Source: Actinomycetota bacterium
GTDB taxonomy: Bacteria; Actinomycetota; Geothermincolia; Geothermincolales; RBG-13-55-18
Reading direction: 5' to 3'
NCBI GenBank assembly: GCA_013178005.1
Contig: JABLXL010000017.1
Span: 1 to 64,000 of the forward strand
Length of the DNA: 64,000 nt
Shown here: piece by piece, positions 28,073 to 37,436 of the stretch
Layout: every line of letters begins with the position of its first letter
Numbering within the stretch: position 1 is the first letter of the stretch
Notes under the pieces: model-generated
Told to the model about the DNA's origin: nothing
The model's input: only the letters and a program-made list of their open reading frames with translations
The model's database searches: none
Made by a program: the position numbers and the translations under genes

Positions 28073-29833
28073 TCAGAAGGGGGAAACCGCCTTGTATTCG
28101 CCGAACACCTGGCGGAGCACCCCGCAGATCTCCCCCTCGGTTACGTAGGCCTTCACGCATTGCACGAGGTGCGGGAGGAGGTTTTCCTCTTCCTTGCGCG
28201 CCAGGGACTCAAGCTCCTTGAGCAGGCGGGAAACCTCCCGGCCGTCGCGCTGCCGCTTGATCTCCTGGAGGCGCGCCTTCTGCTTCTCCTCGGCGCGCTC
28301 CCTCTTCTCAGGGTCGTAGGGGTTGGCGACCAGGCGGTTGGTGGTCACCTCCAGCTCGTTCTCTCCCGTGAAGCAGTTGACGCCCACCACCAGCCGCTCG
28401 CCTCTCTCCATGGCGCGTTGACGCTCGTAGGCGCTGCGCGAGACCTCGCGCTGCATGTAGCCGTTCTCGATGGCCGCCACCGCGCCGCCCATTTTCTCGA
28501 TCTTTTCCAGCTCCTCCCAGGCGGCGTTTTCGATCTCGTCGGTGAGGGATTCCATGCAGTAGGAGCCGGCGAAGGGGTCGGTGTACTCCAGCAGGCGGGC
28601 CTCGCAGGCGATGATCCTGCCCGCGTCCTGGGCCAGCTGCAGGGCTTCCATGCTCCACCCCAGCCCCAGGGGCTCGTCGTAGGGCGGGAAGGGAAGGGGC
28701 CGCCCCCCAGAGAGCACGCTGGCCACCGCGCCGATGACCGCCCGGGTGAGGTTGTTGAGGGGGCGCTGCAGGGTGGTGGACGAGGGCCCGATGTGCGCCC
28801 CGATAGCCTGGCGTATGCGCATGCTGCGCGGATCCTCGGCCCCGAACCTCTCCTTGAGGATGCGGGCGTACATGCGGCGGGCCGCGCGCTGGAAGGCCAC
28901 CTCCTTGAGCAGTTCCATGCTCCCGCCGAAGGCGTTGAAGGTGAATCGGGGGGCGAACTCGTCCACGTGCAGTCCCGCGTCCACGCCCACCTGCAGGTAG
29001 GCGATGGCGTTGGCCATGCTGAAGGCGAGGTCCTGCTCGCGCGTGGCTCCCGCCTCGCGGATATGGTAGCCGCCTATGGAGGTGATGTTGACGTTGGGCA
29101 TGTTGCGGGTGAGGAAGACCAGGCTGTCGCGGAACATGCGCAGCGCGTGTTTGGGGGGGAATATGTAGGTGCCACGGGCGATGTACTCCTTGAGGATGTC
29201 GTTCTGCGGGGTGGCGCGCAGCTTTTCCAGCGGCACGCCGCGCTTTTCCGCCAGGGCGGCGTACATGGCGATGATCACGTTGGCGGGGGCGTTGATGGTG
29301 AAGTTGGAGGCGATGTTGTCGAGGTCGAGGTCCCCGCGGTAGGGCTCGTAGATGATTTCGAAATCCGCGAGGGTGTCCACGCACACCCCCACCTTGCCCA
29401 CCTCGCCCTCCGCCAGAGGGTCGTCCGAGTCGTACCCGCACTGCGTGGGCAGGTCGAAGGCGAGGTTCGGCCCGCCCCTGCCGCCCTGCTCCAGCAGCCC
29501 CTTGTAGTAATCGCGGGTGTCCTCGGGCGTGCCGTATCCGGAGTAGATGGCGGCGCGGGTCTGGCCTCCGGCCCCCGGTATCTCCCCCTTCCCGGCCATG
29601 GACGCCAGCCTTGCCAGGCCAGTCATGGGCTCGATGGGGAAGGTGCCCGCGGTGTAGGGGTAGGTGCCGGGAAAGCCCACCTTCTCCAGAAAATCGAAGC
29701 CCTCGAGGGCGTCGGGCGAATAGAAACGCGCGCTCTCCGCGTTCAGGTAAGGAAACTTCTTCAGGGCCTTGGCCAGCGGCCCCTCCTCCCAGGCCTTGCG
29801 CGCCTCCTTTATCCTCTCCAGGTCCTCGCTCAT
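28073..29833 (-). CDS. acyl-CoA mutase large subunit, methylmalonyl-CoA mutase family (McmL-like)
   Basis: 586 aa catalytic TIM-barrel subunit without its own B12 domain. Conserved core segments include AFDLPTQCGYDSDDPLAEGE, ATPQNDILKEYIARGTY, GGYHIREAGAT and ARNTQ-region equivalents. The N-terminal lid is unusual: canonical methylmalonyl-CoA mutases have a YPTMY...RQYAGF stretch contributing Tyr and Arg to substrate carboxylate binding, whereas here AGTFPIEPMTG is followed by a Gly-rich insertion of about 20 residues before YSGYGTPEDT. This suggests a different acyl substrate. ATG 29833 has GGGGGGAAG upstream. In hydrocarbon degradation such mutases rearrange alkylsuccinyl-CoA to alkylmalonyl-CoA; that role is inferred from the neighbours. 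Confidence 0.88.
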   Translation of the reverse strand: MSEDLERIKEARKAWEEGPLAKALKKFPYLNAESARFYSPDALEGFDFLEKVGFPGTYPYTAGTFPIEPMTGLARLASMAGKGEIPGAGGQTRAAIYSGYGTPEDTRDYYKGLLEQGGRGGPNLAFDLPTQCGYDSDDPLAEGEVGKVGVCVDTLADFEIIYEPYRGDLDLDNIASNFTINAPANVIIAMYAALAEKRGVPLEKLRATPQNDILKEYIARGTYIFPPKHALRMFRDSLVFLTRNMPNVNITSIGGYHIREAGATREQDLAFSMANAIAYLQVGVDAGLHVDEFAPRFTFNAFGGSMELLKEVAFQRAARRMYARILKERFGAEDPRSMRIRQAIGAHIGPSSTTLQRPLNNLTRAVIGAVASVLSGGRPLPFPPYDEPLGLGWSMEALQLAQDAGRIIACEARLLEYTDPFAGSYCMESLTDEIENAAWEELEKIEKMGGAVAAIENGYMQREVSRSAYERQRAMERGERLVVGVNCFTGENELEVTTNRLVANPYDPEKRERAEEKQKARLQEIKRQRDGREVSRLLKELESLARKEEENLLPHLVQCVKAYVTEGEICGVLRQVFGEYKAVSPF

Positions 29834-30361
29834 CTTCCCCCCTTTGCTCTCGGGCGTAACGAGCCGGTGACAAGGCGTGTGTCGCGGAGCGCCCGCGGTG
29901 CGGGGGCGGGCGCATGCCTCGCGTGGAATCGCAAGAATCCCGACATGCCGAAACCGAAAGACTATATTCGGTACGCCGATACAGCCGAAAAGAACGCCTC
30001 TTCCGGACGTTCACTCTCACTAAAGTTAACTCATCAGGCGCGGATAGGCAAGTGCGGTGGCAACGCGAGCCTCGGCCTCGCCGGTCCGAGACGCGATGAA
30101 AAGCCGGGAAAAGGTTCCGCCTTACGGGAATCGTACAGCACCTGTTTAGCGCGAGGCGAATACCGGCCCTGACGATAAACGGTTTCCCATACCCGGACCA
30201 TCCGTGGCCGGGGCGCGGCGGAAGGGAGGTCAGAGAAGCGGATTGGAAACGCCACATGCCGCACGGCTCGCGCGACGCGAGACGGATCGCGTTTTCGAGT
30301 TATGTGAAAACCCTGACCATAACCGGGCGCCGTGCGAGCAGTGGCCAGGCCGGGAAACGCT
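29834..30361. other. intergenic region, no gene seen
   Basis: About 530 bp upstream of the mutase large subunit. An inverted pair TTCGG...CCGAA near 29967-29989 could be an operator half-site pair, but this is weak. No cobalamin riboswitch signature was recognised despite the B12 enzyme downstream. Confidence 0.4.
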
Positions 30362-30670
30362 TCATCCCTGCTCTTTTCGGATCTTCTCCATTTCTTTCCT
30401 GAGCATGCGTTCCTTCATGGCCTCGCCCCTGCGCCCCGTGAAGTAGGCGAAGGCGTGCATGGCCAGGCCAACCCCCCATCCCACCATGACCCAGATAAAC
30501 CACGGGTAGCCCCTCCCGGTAAGCGCCCATATCAACACCAGGAAGGCGTTTATGATGACAAAGCTTCCGAGGTGAGAGAGAAGCGCTATCCTCTCGCTCA
30601 CCCGTTTCTCGGCCTTCTCCCTGACATCGTTGCCCATGGTGGCCTGGTCCGGCCTTTGATCCTGCTCCAT
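30362..30670 (-). CDS. 2TM domain membrane protein
   Basis: About 102 aa. A charged N-terminal helix (REKAEKRVSERIALLSHLGS) is followed by two hydrophobic segments (VIINAFLVLIWAL and WFIWVMVGWGVGLAMHAF) and a basic C-terminal helix (KERMLRKEMEKIRKEQ). This is the 2TM domain pattern (PF13239), often fused to kinases or found alone. ATG 30670 and GTG 30679 are both possible starts. The function is unknown, and no neighbour gives a clue. Confidence 0.75.
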   Translation of the reverse strand: MEQDQRPDQATMGNDVREKAEKRVSERIALLSHLGSFVIINAFLVLIWALTGRGYPWFIWVMVGWGVGLAMHAFAYFTGRRGEAMKERMLRKEMEKIRKEQG

Positions 30671-30968
30671 CCCCCTCACATCCTTTCTTACGGAGTGTTT
30701 TCATTTCCAGAGTTGCACGGTATTTTCGATTGTCTCCATGATACATCGAAATGATCGCGCGAATGCTTTATGCCGGGCATGCTCGCTCCGACCATTGCCC
30801 CGGGTAGCGCCTGCTTTGTGACAGGCTTGGGGCGTTGGGCGAGGGACGCTATCCGCGCCCGTGTTTCGGGACATCCGGCAAGTTCAATCCGCCGTGCACA
30901 ATGCTTTTCCGTTGCGCGTGCCGGTGCGATAATACTGCGGAAAGCGATCGAGCAGGGAGGTATGCGTC

Positions 30969-31469
30969 ATGGCAAACGAGGAGCACCTGAAGATCCTGAG
31001 GCAGGGAGTCAAGGCCTGGAACGCCTGGAGGCGCGACAACATCTACGAGATGCCGGACCTCTACGGGGCGGACCTGAGCGGCCTGGACCTCACATATATC
31101 CACTTCATGCGCACGAATCTCGGGGAGGCCAACCTCTCCGGCGCCATACTGCGCAAGGCTTTCATGGTGGGAGCCTACCTTCACGGCGCCAATCTCGAGG
31201 GCGCCGTCCTGGAGGGAGCCGACATGCGCGGATGCCACCTTTCGGAGGCCCGGCTTTCCGGCGCCAGGATGGCGGGGGCGGTGCTCAACAAGGCGTTGGC
31301 GGTGGGAGTGGATTTCCGCGGCTGCGACATGGAATCGGTGATGATGCTGGGCACCAACCTCGAGAACAGCGATTTCACCGAGGCGGTGATGACCGACGTG
31401 GACCTCACCGACGCCAACCTCAAGGGGATCAAGACCGACGGCGTAAAGGGCTACCGCTTCCCCAAGTAG
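30969..31469 (+). CDS. pentapeptide-repeat protein
   Basis: 166 aa with about 20 A(D/N)LxG-type pentapeptides from residue 30 on (YGADLSGLDLTY, GANLEGAVLEGADM, DLTDANLKG), forming a right-handed quadrilateral beta helix. The first 28 residues form a helix. AGGGAGGT sits upstream of ATG 30969. Members can mimic DNA and protect gyrase, but most are uncharacterised; nothing here links it to quinolones. Confidence 0.92.
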   Translation: MANEEHLKILRQGVKAWNAWRRDNIYEMPDLYGADLSGLDLTYIHFMRTNLGEANLSGAILRKAFMVGAYLHGANLEGAVLEGADMRGCHLSEARLSGARMAGAVLNKALAVGVDFRGCDMESVMMLGTNLENSDFTEAVMTDVDLTDANLKGIKTDGVKGYRFPK

Positions 31470-32080
31470 GAAGATAATCCCAGGCATCATACGGAATATA
31501 CGGACTGGCCGCGCGGCTTACACGGCTGCCGTCGTAAAAACCGTTACACTTGAGCTCACGAGTTCCCTAGCGTCAAAGTCGCCATGCATTCTTAACGACA
31601 AGAACGCTGCTGCTTGGCGCATACGCTTCGAACAATAAGTTAGCGGTGAAACGGCTTGGCTACCCATGAAACATGCACATGTCCGGTTTAGGGCGTTTGC
31701 GTTAATAGGAGGCGCCGAAAGCGGTTTCTTACTCGAAAGCGCCCTTTCTTCAAGGGCTGGCGTGCGGTCATCAAGGATGGGGTCGAATTTGTAGAGACCA
31801 GGGATATGCATTAGAGCGGGGAGCAGATGAGCAGATGTATTGACAACAAGCCAATGCAGATATGATTACAATATCGCCAAAGTTTACCCAAGATAAATAC
31901 GAATATCATAAAGCTTAACCGCGTTAAAATCTTCCCTTGACACAACCCCCCCATGTATACATTTACCTCGATTTTGTGCCTGACCTAGAGTGGGCAGGCG
32001 TCATGCAGGTGGGGCATCTATTGGTAGAGGCGACACGCGCCTTGTATTAACGTAAATTTGATTGGTTATTGGGGGTGGAG
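31470..32080. other. intergenic transition into a lower-GC island
   Basis: About 600 bp where GC content falls noticeably towards the right. A possible minus-strand frame around 31518-31811 has no ribosome site and is not called. A GGGGGTGGAG ribosome site precedes the next gene. Confidence 0.4.
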
Positions 32081-32974
32081 ATGAAAGCGAAGAAGGTAAG
32101 AGGAATATCTTGGGTCTGCGCTGTGTTCCTTGCCGTTATTCTCACAACGTATTGCCCCCTATCGCTGGTTCCTATACGGGAAGCAAATGCACAGGAAACA
32201 GCAAGCGGGACAGTGCAGGGCAAAGGTGCGAATGGCGGGGTAGTTGCGGGAGGTGTGGATATAGTTGACGCGGGGACCATAGCCAGGGACATGTTCCCGG
32301 GCGTTGAGCCCCGATCACGAGAAGAAATCCTCGCCCCCCACGACCCCTATAGCAGGACTACGGAGAATCCCGATGGAACCTTGAGCAAGGAGATCTTTCT
32401 CGACCCCATTAACTTCAAGGGCGAGGATGGTTTATGGCACGTGATCGACAATACAATGGTCCGGCAGGAAGTGGGCGATTACCGTTTTGTAAATGCTTCA
32501 AACCATTTTAAGCTCAGGCTCGCTGGCAAAGGCAACGATAAGAGCCTGGTTTCGCTTGAACTTGATGGCAAGAAGCTTGGCATGGGGTTCACGGGCTACA
32601 TGAATGGGCCCTACAAGGGCGACGTGCGCAAAGTCATCCTGCTCCTTGAAAAGCGCAAACAACTGTTCGAAAAAGCGGGACAAGCAATGTGCGAGCAGGT
32701 TCGCCAGCTCTCGTCAGCGATAGAGATGCTGCGGGAGATGAGTATTGAAGAGATCATGAGCGGGTCGCCGCTACCATTCATACAGCACCGCGGGTCGATG
32801 CTCCTCCAAAGCTGGATTGCGTGTCAGAAAGCAACCAGGCCTACTACTATCACGCCGAGAAGGGCTACAGCCTTGAGTTCACGGTGTTCAATTCAACCGT
32901 GGAACAGGTCATCAAGCTGGATTCTCCCGTTTCCCCCAATGTCTTCAACTTCAGGCTCAACTTGGAGGGCATAG
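32081..32974 (+). pseudogene. RHS/YD-repeat protein, N-terminal segment (before frameshift)
   Basis: Begins at ATG 32081 with a signal peptide (MKAKKVRGISWVCAVFLAVI, cleavage near NAQ-ET), so the protein is secreted. The next 200 residues contain the SKEIFLDPINFKGEDGLWHVIDNT module common at the start of large secreted RHS proteins. Somewhere between about 32740 and 32820 the reading frame shifts: downstream codons in this frame become nonsense while frame +2 continues as VDAPPKLDCVSESNQAYYYH. The stop at 32974 therefore reflects the shift. It belongs with the next two segments as one gene of about 7.1 kb. Confidence 0.75.
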
Positions 32975-35900
32975 ACATTCGGAAGGATGAAATGGGGAAC
33001 CTTCGTGTTTTGGGAAGGGAGGACGGAAGGGAACTCTTTACCATCACCGCCCCGATCATGACGGATTCGGGGAGCGAACCCGCCGTTTCAAGCGAAGTCT
33101 CTCTGGATATCACGAAGGACACAAAAGGGAAAGCCTATCTCACCATAACTGCCGATCCCGCCTGGCTTTCCGATCCCTCCCGTGTCTATCCCGTGTACAT
33201 CGACCCCGCTTGGATAAATATCCTCCCCTATTACGACACGATGGGCACGAACAAGACCAATCGCGGCGACACCTTCTGCAACAGTGCGAATCCAAATACC
33301 AATTATGGAGCATACTGGACCATATTCGGTGGGTACCTGCTGAGATGCGGTTACAACTATTGTCAGTACACCGACTCCATACAGGGACTTAGTAAGGTTC
33401 TGATCGGTGCCGATGTGCGCTCTTTTTTCCGCAACGTCTACTATAACGACTCCGACGGTAGCAAGTATAACGCCTCGGCCATAATCGACGAAGCATATTT
33501 CGACATCTACTGTTATCAGTCGCGTAATGGACAACCCGCGCCTATTGTCATGGAATATCCTACCACTAACTGGAACGAGGATACCACGACATGGAACACC
33601 TATCCCACCGTTTCGTCGGGAACCACGTTTGACGCCCTGACCGGACAATGGAACAGCATAAATGTGACGTCAAAAGCGCAGAGCTGGATAAAGGGGCCGG
33701 AGAATGGGGGCACCACGGGTCGTGGCTTTTCCTTGAGGATAAACCCCTCAAATCAGGATAAAGGCGCAAAATTCAAGGCGCGGGAGGATGGTACGTACGC
33801 CCCAAGGTTGCGCGTTAAGTACACCATGATCGGCTGTCCTTACAACACAGATGAGGTGCCGATAAAATGGACGGCCGGCGAGACTAAATATTTCCCCGTC
33901 TACATCATGAACACGGGGGACGAGACCTGGAAGTGCGATGCTACCGATCCCAACTATCCTTTCAGGCTGGGGTTCTATATCACTGACCGGTCTGGCGGCA
34001 ACCGACAGCTCGAAGGAAGAGTGAGACTGCCCCGGGATGTAAAGCCCTTTGAGGCGGTATGCCTGGCGGTCCCGGTCACCGCCCCCGCCGCCGGCGACTG
34101 GCGCATCAACTTCGACATGGTTAAGGAGAGAGCATATTGGTTCTCCTCCAAGGGGGTTAATCCTGCATCTGTTGATATTAAGGTTGAGGCCTCCAATTCC
34201 GTGCCGGCCGATGGAGAGAGAGTCGCCTCCCAACATATAGCGGTCCCTTGGGCGAGCAGCACGAGCATCGGCGAGATGTCCGTGAACCTTACCAATGGGT
34301 ACACGGATTTCACGACCACGGACCTATCCGTTGCCGGACGTGGGGTCCCATTCGTGATTTCGAGAACCTATTCCTCGGTCAACTTGAACCGTTCCCCTGC
34401 GCCGCTCTTCGGCCTCAACTGGTTCTCCAACCTGGATGTGAAGGTAAAGGATTATGGTAACGGCTACCTATGCTATTATGATGCTTCTGGAAGATCTCAT
34501 CTCCTGGTGCAGGCGAAGAAAGCCAATACCTTCGTTTGTCCGGAAGGGTATGCCTTCAAGGTTGAAAGAAACCCGAACTACACAAATCCCCAGGATTCGG
34601 ATGATAACAAAAAATGGAAATATAAGGTCATCAATCCAGATGGCGTTTCCGAGCACTTTGATGCCACGGGAAGGCTGATCTATTTAGCGGAGGCCTCTCG
34701 TGGCGGTTCGGGGGCAGGGAACTACAAGAACAAGACGAAGATCGTGCATAACTTTGACGGTCGGGGAAACATACAGGTAGTGGACGCGTCCGGGCGCACC
34801 TTCACCATAACGATAAGCGGTGGAAAAGTCGCTTCCGTGGCGGAGGATGTGGACTGGTCCAACGCGGATGGGCACACACCCCGTACGGTGTCATATGAAT
34901 ACAACGGCCCGGGAGGGAGGCTCTCGAGAATTACCTTGAACCCCGGTGACCATTGGATGAGCATAACTTACTCTTCCACCGAACCCAACCTCATCGTTAT
35001 GAACGAAGAGAGGGTGAACGATAGCGACACAAAAAAATCCTACTACGAATATCAAGAGGGAAAGCTCGTCTCTTACCGTGATCCCCGCAGTTCCTCCTCA
35101 ACGGACGATACCTATAAGACCACCGTTACCTACAATGCAGGGAACACGGTGGTGTCTTCGCCTCAAATCGGCAACGACATAAACGCTTCCTTCACTCGTA
35201 TATCCACCAAGTTCGTCTATAATGCCCGTGGAGAGACCACCGATATCTACTCGGGAGTCAATCCTGATGGTTCAGGTGGCTTGGGGAGGATATCTTACGA
35301 GTGGAACAACTGGCACCAGGTGGTGAAGGCCACCGACTACCAGAACCTCACCACTCCCCTGGGAAGCACGACATTTACCTATGATGGCAAAGGGAACGCC
35401 ACGCGCGTGGAGGACGACCTTCCAGGTGCCCAGAAAGCAGTGGCAACCGCTGATTACGCCGCCTCACGAAGCGCGAGCGCTAGCCCTACCTCCATCAGCG
35501 CCCCCGATGGCGATAAAGTCAATTTCACCTACAATTCCGGCGACAATTATTTCAAGGGGGCGGACAAGGCGGGCGCGGAAACCGTTGTCCTGCGAGACCC
35601 AGCAACCGAGAACGGCGTCTTGTCCCTGGCTCTGCCCGCAACGCTCCCTAACCTTCTGCAGAACGCCTCCATGGAGAAGGATGAGGATGGCAACGGCATC
35701 GCCGATGGTTGGGCCTCATGGAAGAGCCTCCAACCGGAACCCGCAACAGCATACCTGGTCTACCAGGCCCAAGGGGGAGATGTCGCGGCTGCGGGCTGGA
35801 GGGCGCAAAGGATTGCGGTGCGCGGCAACACTAACACGGGAGACGCAGGTTTCTACCAGAACGTGGCTGTGCAGCCCAATGCCGAGTACACTCTTTCCTA

Positions 35901-37338
35901 TTCCTACCGCAGTAGCTCTAACGCAAATCTGCAAGTCCGGGCACAGATAAAGCAGCTGAGCTCAAGCAACACCGTTATAGCCAATGACTACCCCATCCTC
36001 AAGCCCTCGACCGCCTGGACGCGCGACAGCTTCACCTTCATGACCAGGAGCAACGCCGCCAAGGTGCAGATATTCCTTTACGTCAGGCCGACTCAGGGCA
36101 ACCAGGATCTCTGGGTGGACTTCGATGCCGTGCAACTGGTAAGAGGCGGAAGATGCACTGCCTTCAACCATATCGAGAACGCCGAGTTCACCAGGTCAGT
36201 AACCAACGGTTCGTACATCGACCCCTCTGACTGGACGCTTTATACCTACTACCGCACCCAGGGTACATGGACCACGGAGAGATATTTTTCGTCGCCGGCC
36301 AGCCTCCTAGGTGGCATGGGGATCACGTACCAGACCATCAACGTGAAGAAGAATACACGTTACCTCCTTTCCGCTTATGTTTACGTGATGGGTGGGGATG
36401 ATCAGCAAGGTGCGGCAATCTACTGGGGGTATGGCAACGGCGAGAGGCTCTATCACGAGAGCGCCAAGGGATACGCGAACCGTGGAAGCGGGTATATTCA
36501 CAATACTGGGGGCTGGGTCAGGGTCTTCGGCATCCTGGAGAGCGGGAACTCGGATATTGTAACGCTAAGCCTAAACGCATCGGGCACAGGCGTCACCGCC
36601 TACTTCGATGATATCTCCCTGACCGAGCTTACCGAGCTTTCTGAAACCGCATATGATTCACGTTGGAATTATGTTGCGCAGGTAAAATCGCCGGCGGAAC
36701 CGAGTGGTTATTTGACAGGATATGTCAAGACCGACCCTGTAGGCAATATCATCGAGGCCAGGGACGCCCGTTCCTCGGGGCCAGGGGACAACACCTACCT
36801 CTTCCGTTATTCTTTCAACGAGCTCTCCCAGCTCACGGGCGTGGTCTCCCCCTTGGTGCGCGACGCGGTGGGACAGGAGATACAGTCATACTCCGCTGCT
36901 TACGGCTACGACACGGCAGGAAGGTTGCTCTGGTACAACGACAACAACGCCGAGGAGACGGGCTTTCAATACGACAAGGCTGACCAAGTGACCGCAAAGA
37001 CCGACCCCAACGCGTTGACCGTGCGGATAGAGTACAACGAGGCGGGTGGGGTAAGAAAGGTCGTCTATCCCAGTGGCTGGGAAACCTACTATGCCTATCG
37101 TCAGGACGGCAGGCTGGAGAAGGTGGCCTTCAAGAACCCCCAGGGCCAGGTTACGAGCCCTTATACCTTCATATATGATGGGACGGGCAGGATCACCCAG
37201 GTAAGTGACTCGGAAACAGGGGACATCCTGAGTTTCAGCTATGACTTGGCCACACGCCTCACTTCCACCAACTCCAACTACGGCGGCGGTTTTTCCAGTT
37301 CCTATGCCTACTCCAAGGGGGGAGGATCACTTCCCTAA
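32821..37338 (+). CDS. RHS/YD-repeat protein, central segment (1505 aa)
   Basis: Continues the secreted RHS protein after the first frameshift. Domains in order: end of the N-terminal beta module, a DNRLRE-type domain (about residues 130-300, NWNEDTTTWNTYP), an Ig-like NBR1/CARDB-type domain (350-460), DUF6531 (about 475-550, LTNGYTDFTTTDLSVAGRG), YD repeats (to about 930), two carbohydrate-binding-like beta-sandwich modules (about 946-1110 and 1116-1275, each opening with a NA(S/E)... motif), then more YD repeats. It ends prematurely at a TAA just after a run of six Gs (37317-37322); one additional G would restore the frame into the next segment. Expected on the cell surface or released. Confidence 0.85.
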   Translation: MSESNQAYYYHAEKGYSLEFTVFNSTVEQVIKLDSPVSPNVFNFRLNLEGIDIRKDEMGNLRVLGREDGRELFTITAPIMTDSGSEPAVSSEVSLDITKDTKGKAYLTITADPAWLSDPSRVYPVYIDPAWINILPYYDTMGTNKTNRGDTFCNSANPNTNYGAYWTIFGGYLLRCGYNYCQYTDSIQGLSKVLIGADVRSFFRNVYYNDSDGSKYNASAIIDEAYFDIYCYQSRNGQPAPIVMEYPTTNWNEDTTTWNTYPTVSSGTTFDALTGQWNSINVTSKAQSWIKGPENGGTTGRGFSLRINPSNQDKGAKFKAREDGTYAPRLRVKYTMIGCPYNTDEVPIKWTAGETKYFPVYIMNTGDETWKCDATDPNYPFRLGFYITDRSGGNRQLEGRVRLPRDVKPFEAVCLAVPVTAPAAGDWRINFDMVKERAYWFSSKGVNPASVDIKVEASNSVPADGERVASQHIAVPWASSTSIGEMSVNLTNGYTDFTTTDLSVAGRGVPFVISRTYSSVNLNRSPAPLFGLNWFSNLDVKVKDYGNGYLCYYDASGRSHLLVQAKKANTFVCPEGYAFKVERNPNYTNPQDSDDNKKWKYKVINPDGVSEHFDATGRLIYLAEASRGGSGAGNYKNKTKIVHNFDGRGNIQVVDASGRTFTITISGGKVASVAEDVDWSNADGHTPRTVSYEYNGPGGRLSRITLNPGDHWMSITYSSTEPNLIVMNEERVNDSDTKKSYYEYQEGKLVSYRDPRSSSSTDDTYKTTVTYNAGNTVVSSPQIGNDINASFTRISTKFVYNARGETTDIYSGVNPDGSGGLGRISYEWNNWHQVVKATDYQNLTTPLGSTTFTYDGKGNATRVEDDLPGAQKAVATADYAASRSASASPTSISAPDGDKVNFTYNSGDNYFKGADKAGAETVVLRDPATENGVLSLALPATLPNLLQNASMEKDEDGNGIADGWASWKSLQPEPATAYLVYQAQGGDVAAAGWRAQRIAVRGNTNTGDAGFYQNVAVQPNAEYTLSYSYRSSSNANLQVRAQIKQLSSSNTVIANDYPILKPSTAWTRDSFTFMTRSNAAKVQIFLYVRPTQGNQDLWVDFDAVQLVRGGRCTAFNHIENAEFTRSVTNGSYIDPSDWTLYTYYRTQGTWTTERYFSSPASLLGGMGITYQTINVKKNTRYLLSAYVYVMGGDDQQGAAIYWGYGNGERLYHESAKGYANRGSGYIHNTGGWVRVFGILESGNSDIVTLSLNASGTGVTAYFDDISLTELTELSETAYDSRWNYVAQVKSPAEPSGYLTGYVKTDPVGNIIEARDARSSGPGDNTYLFRYSFNELSQLTGVVSPLVRDAVGQEIQSYSAAYGYDTAGRLLWYNDNNAEETGFQYDKADQVTAKTDPNALTVRIEYNEAGGVRKVVYPSGWETYYAYRQDGRLEKVAFKNPQGQVTSPYTFIYDGTGRITQVSDSETGDILSFSYDLATRLTSTNSNYGGGFSSSYAYSKGGGSLP

Positions 37339-37436
37339 CCTATTCCAAGAGCGCGTGGGGAAACAACGTTTCCGTCGCCTATGCTTATCGGGACACCGGG
37401 GAGCATTCCGCCCTGACCCTGCCCAACGGGGATACC

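Noticed and set aside
28160-30172. About 670-codon plus-strand open frame opposite the mutase large subunit
   Set aside because: Same reason: it is the complement of a conserved gene and reads as low-complexity Gly/Val/Gln-rich sequence.
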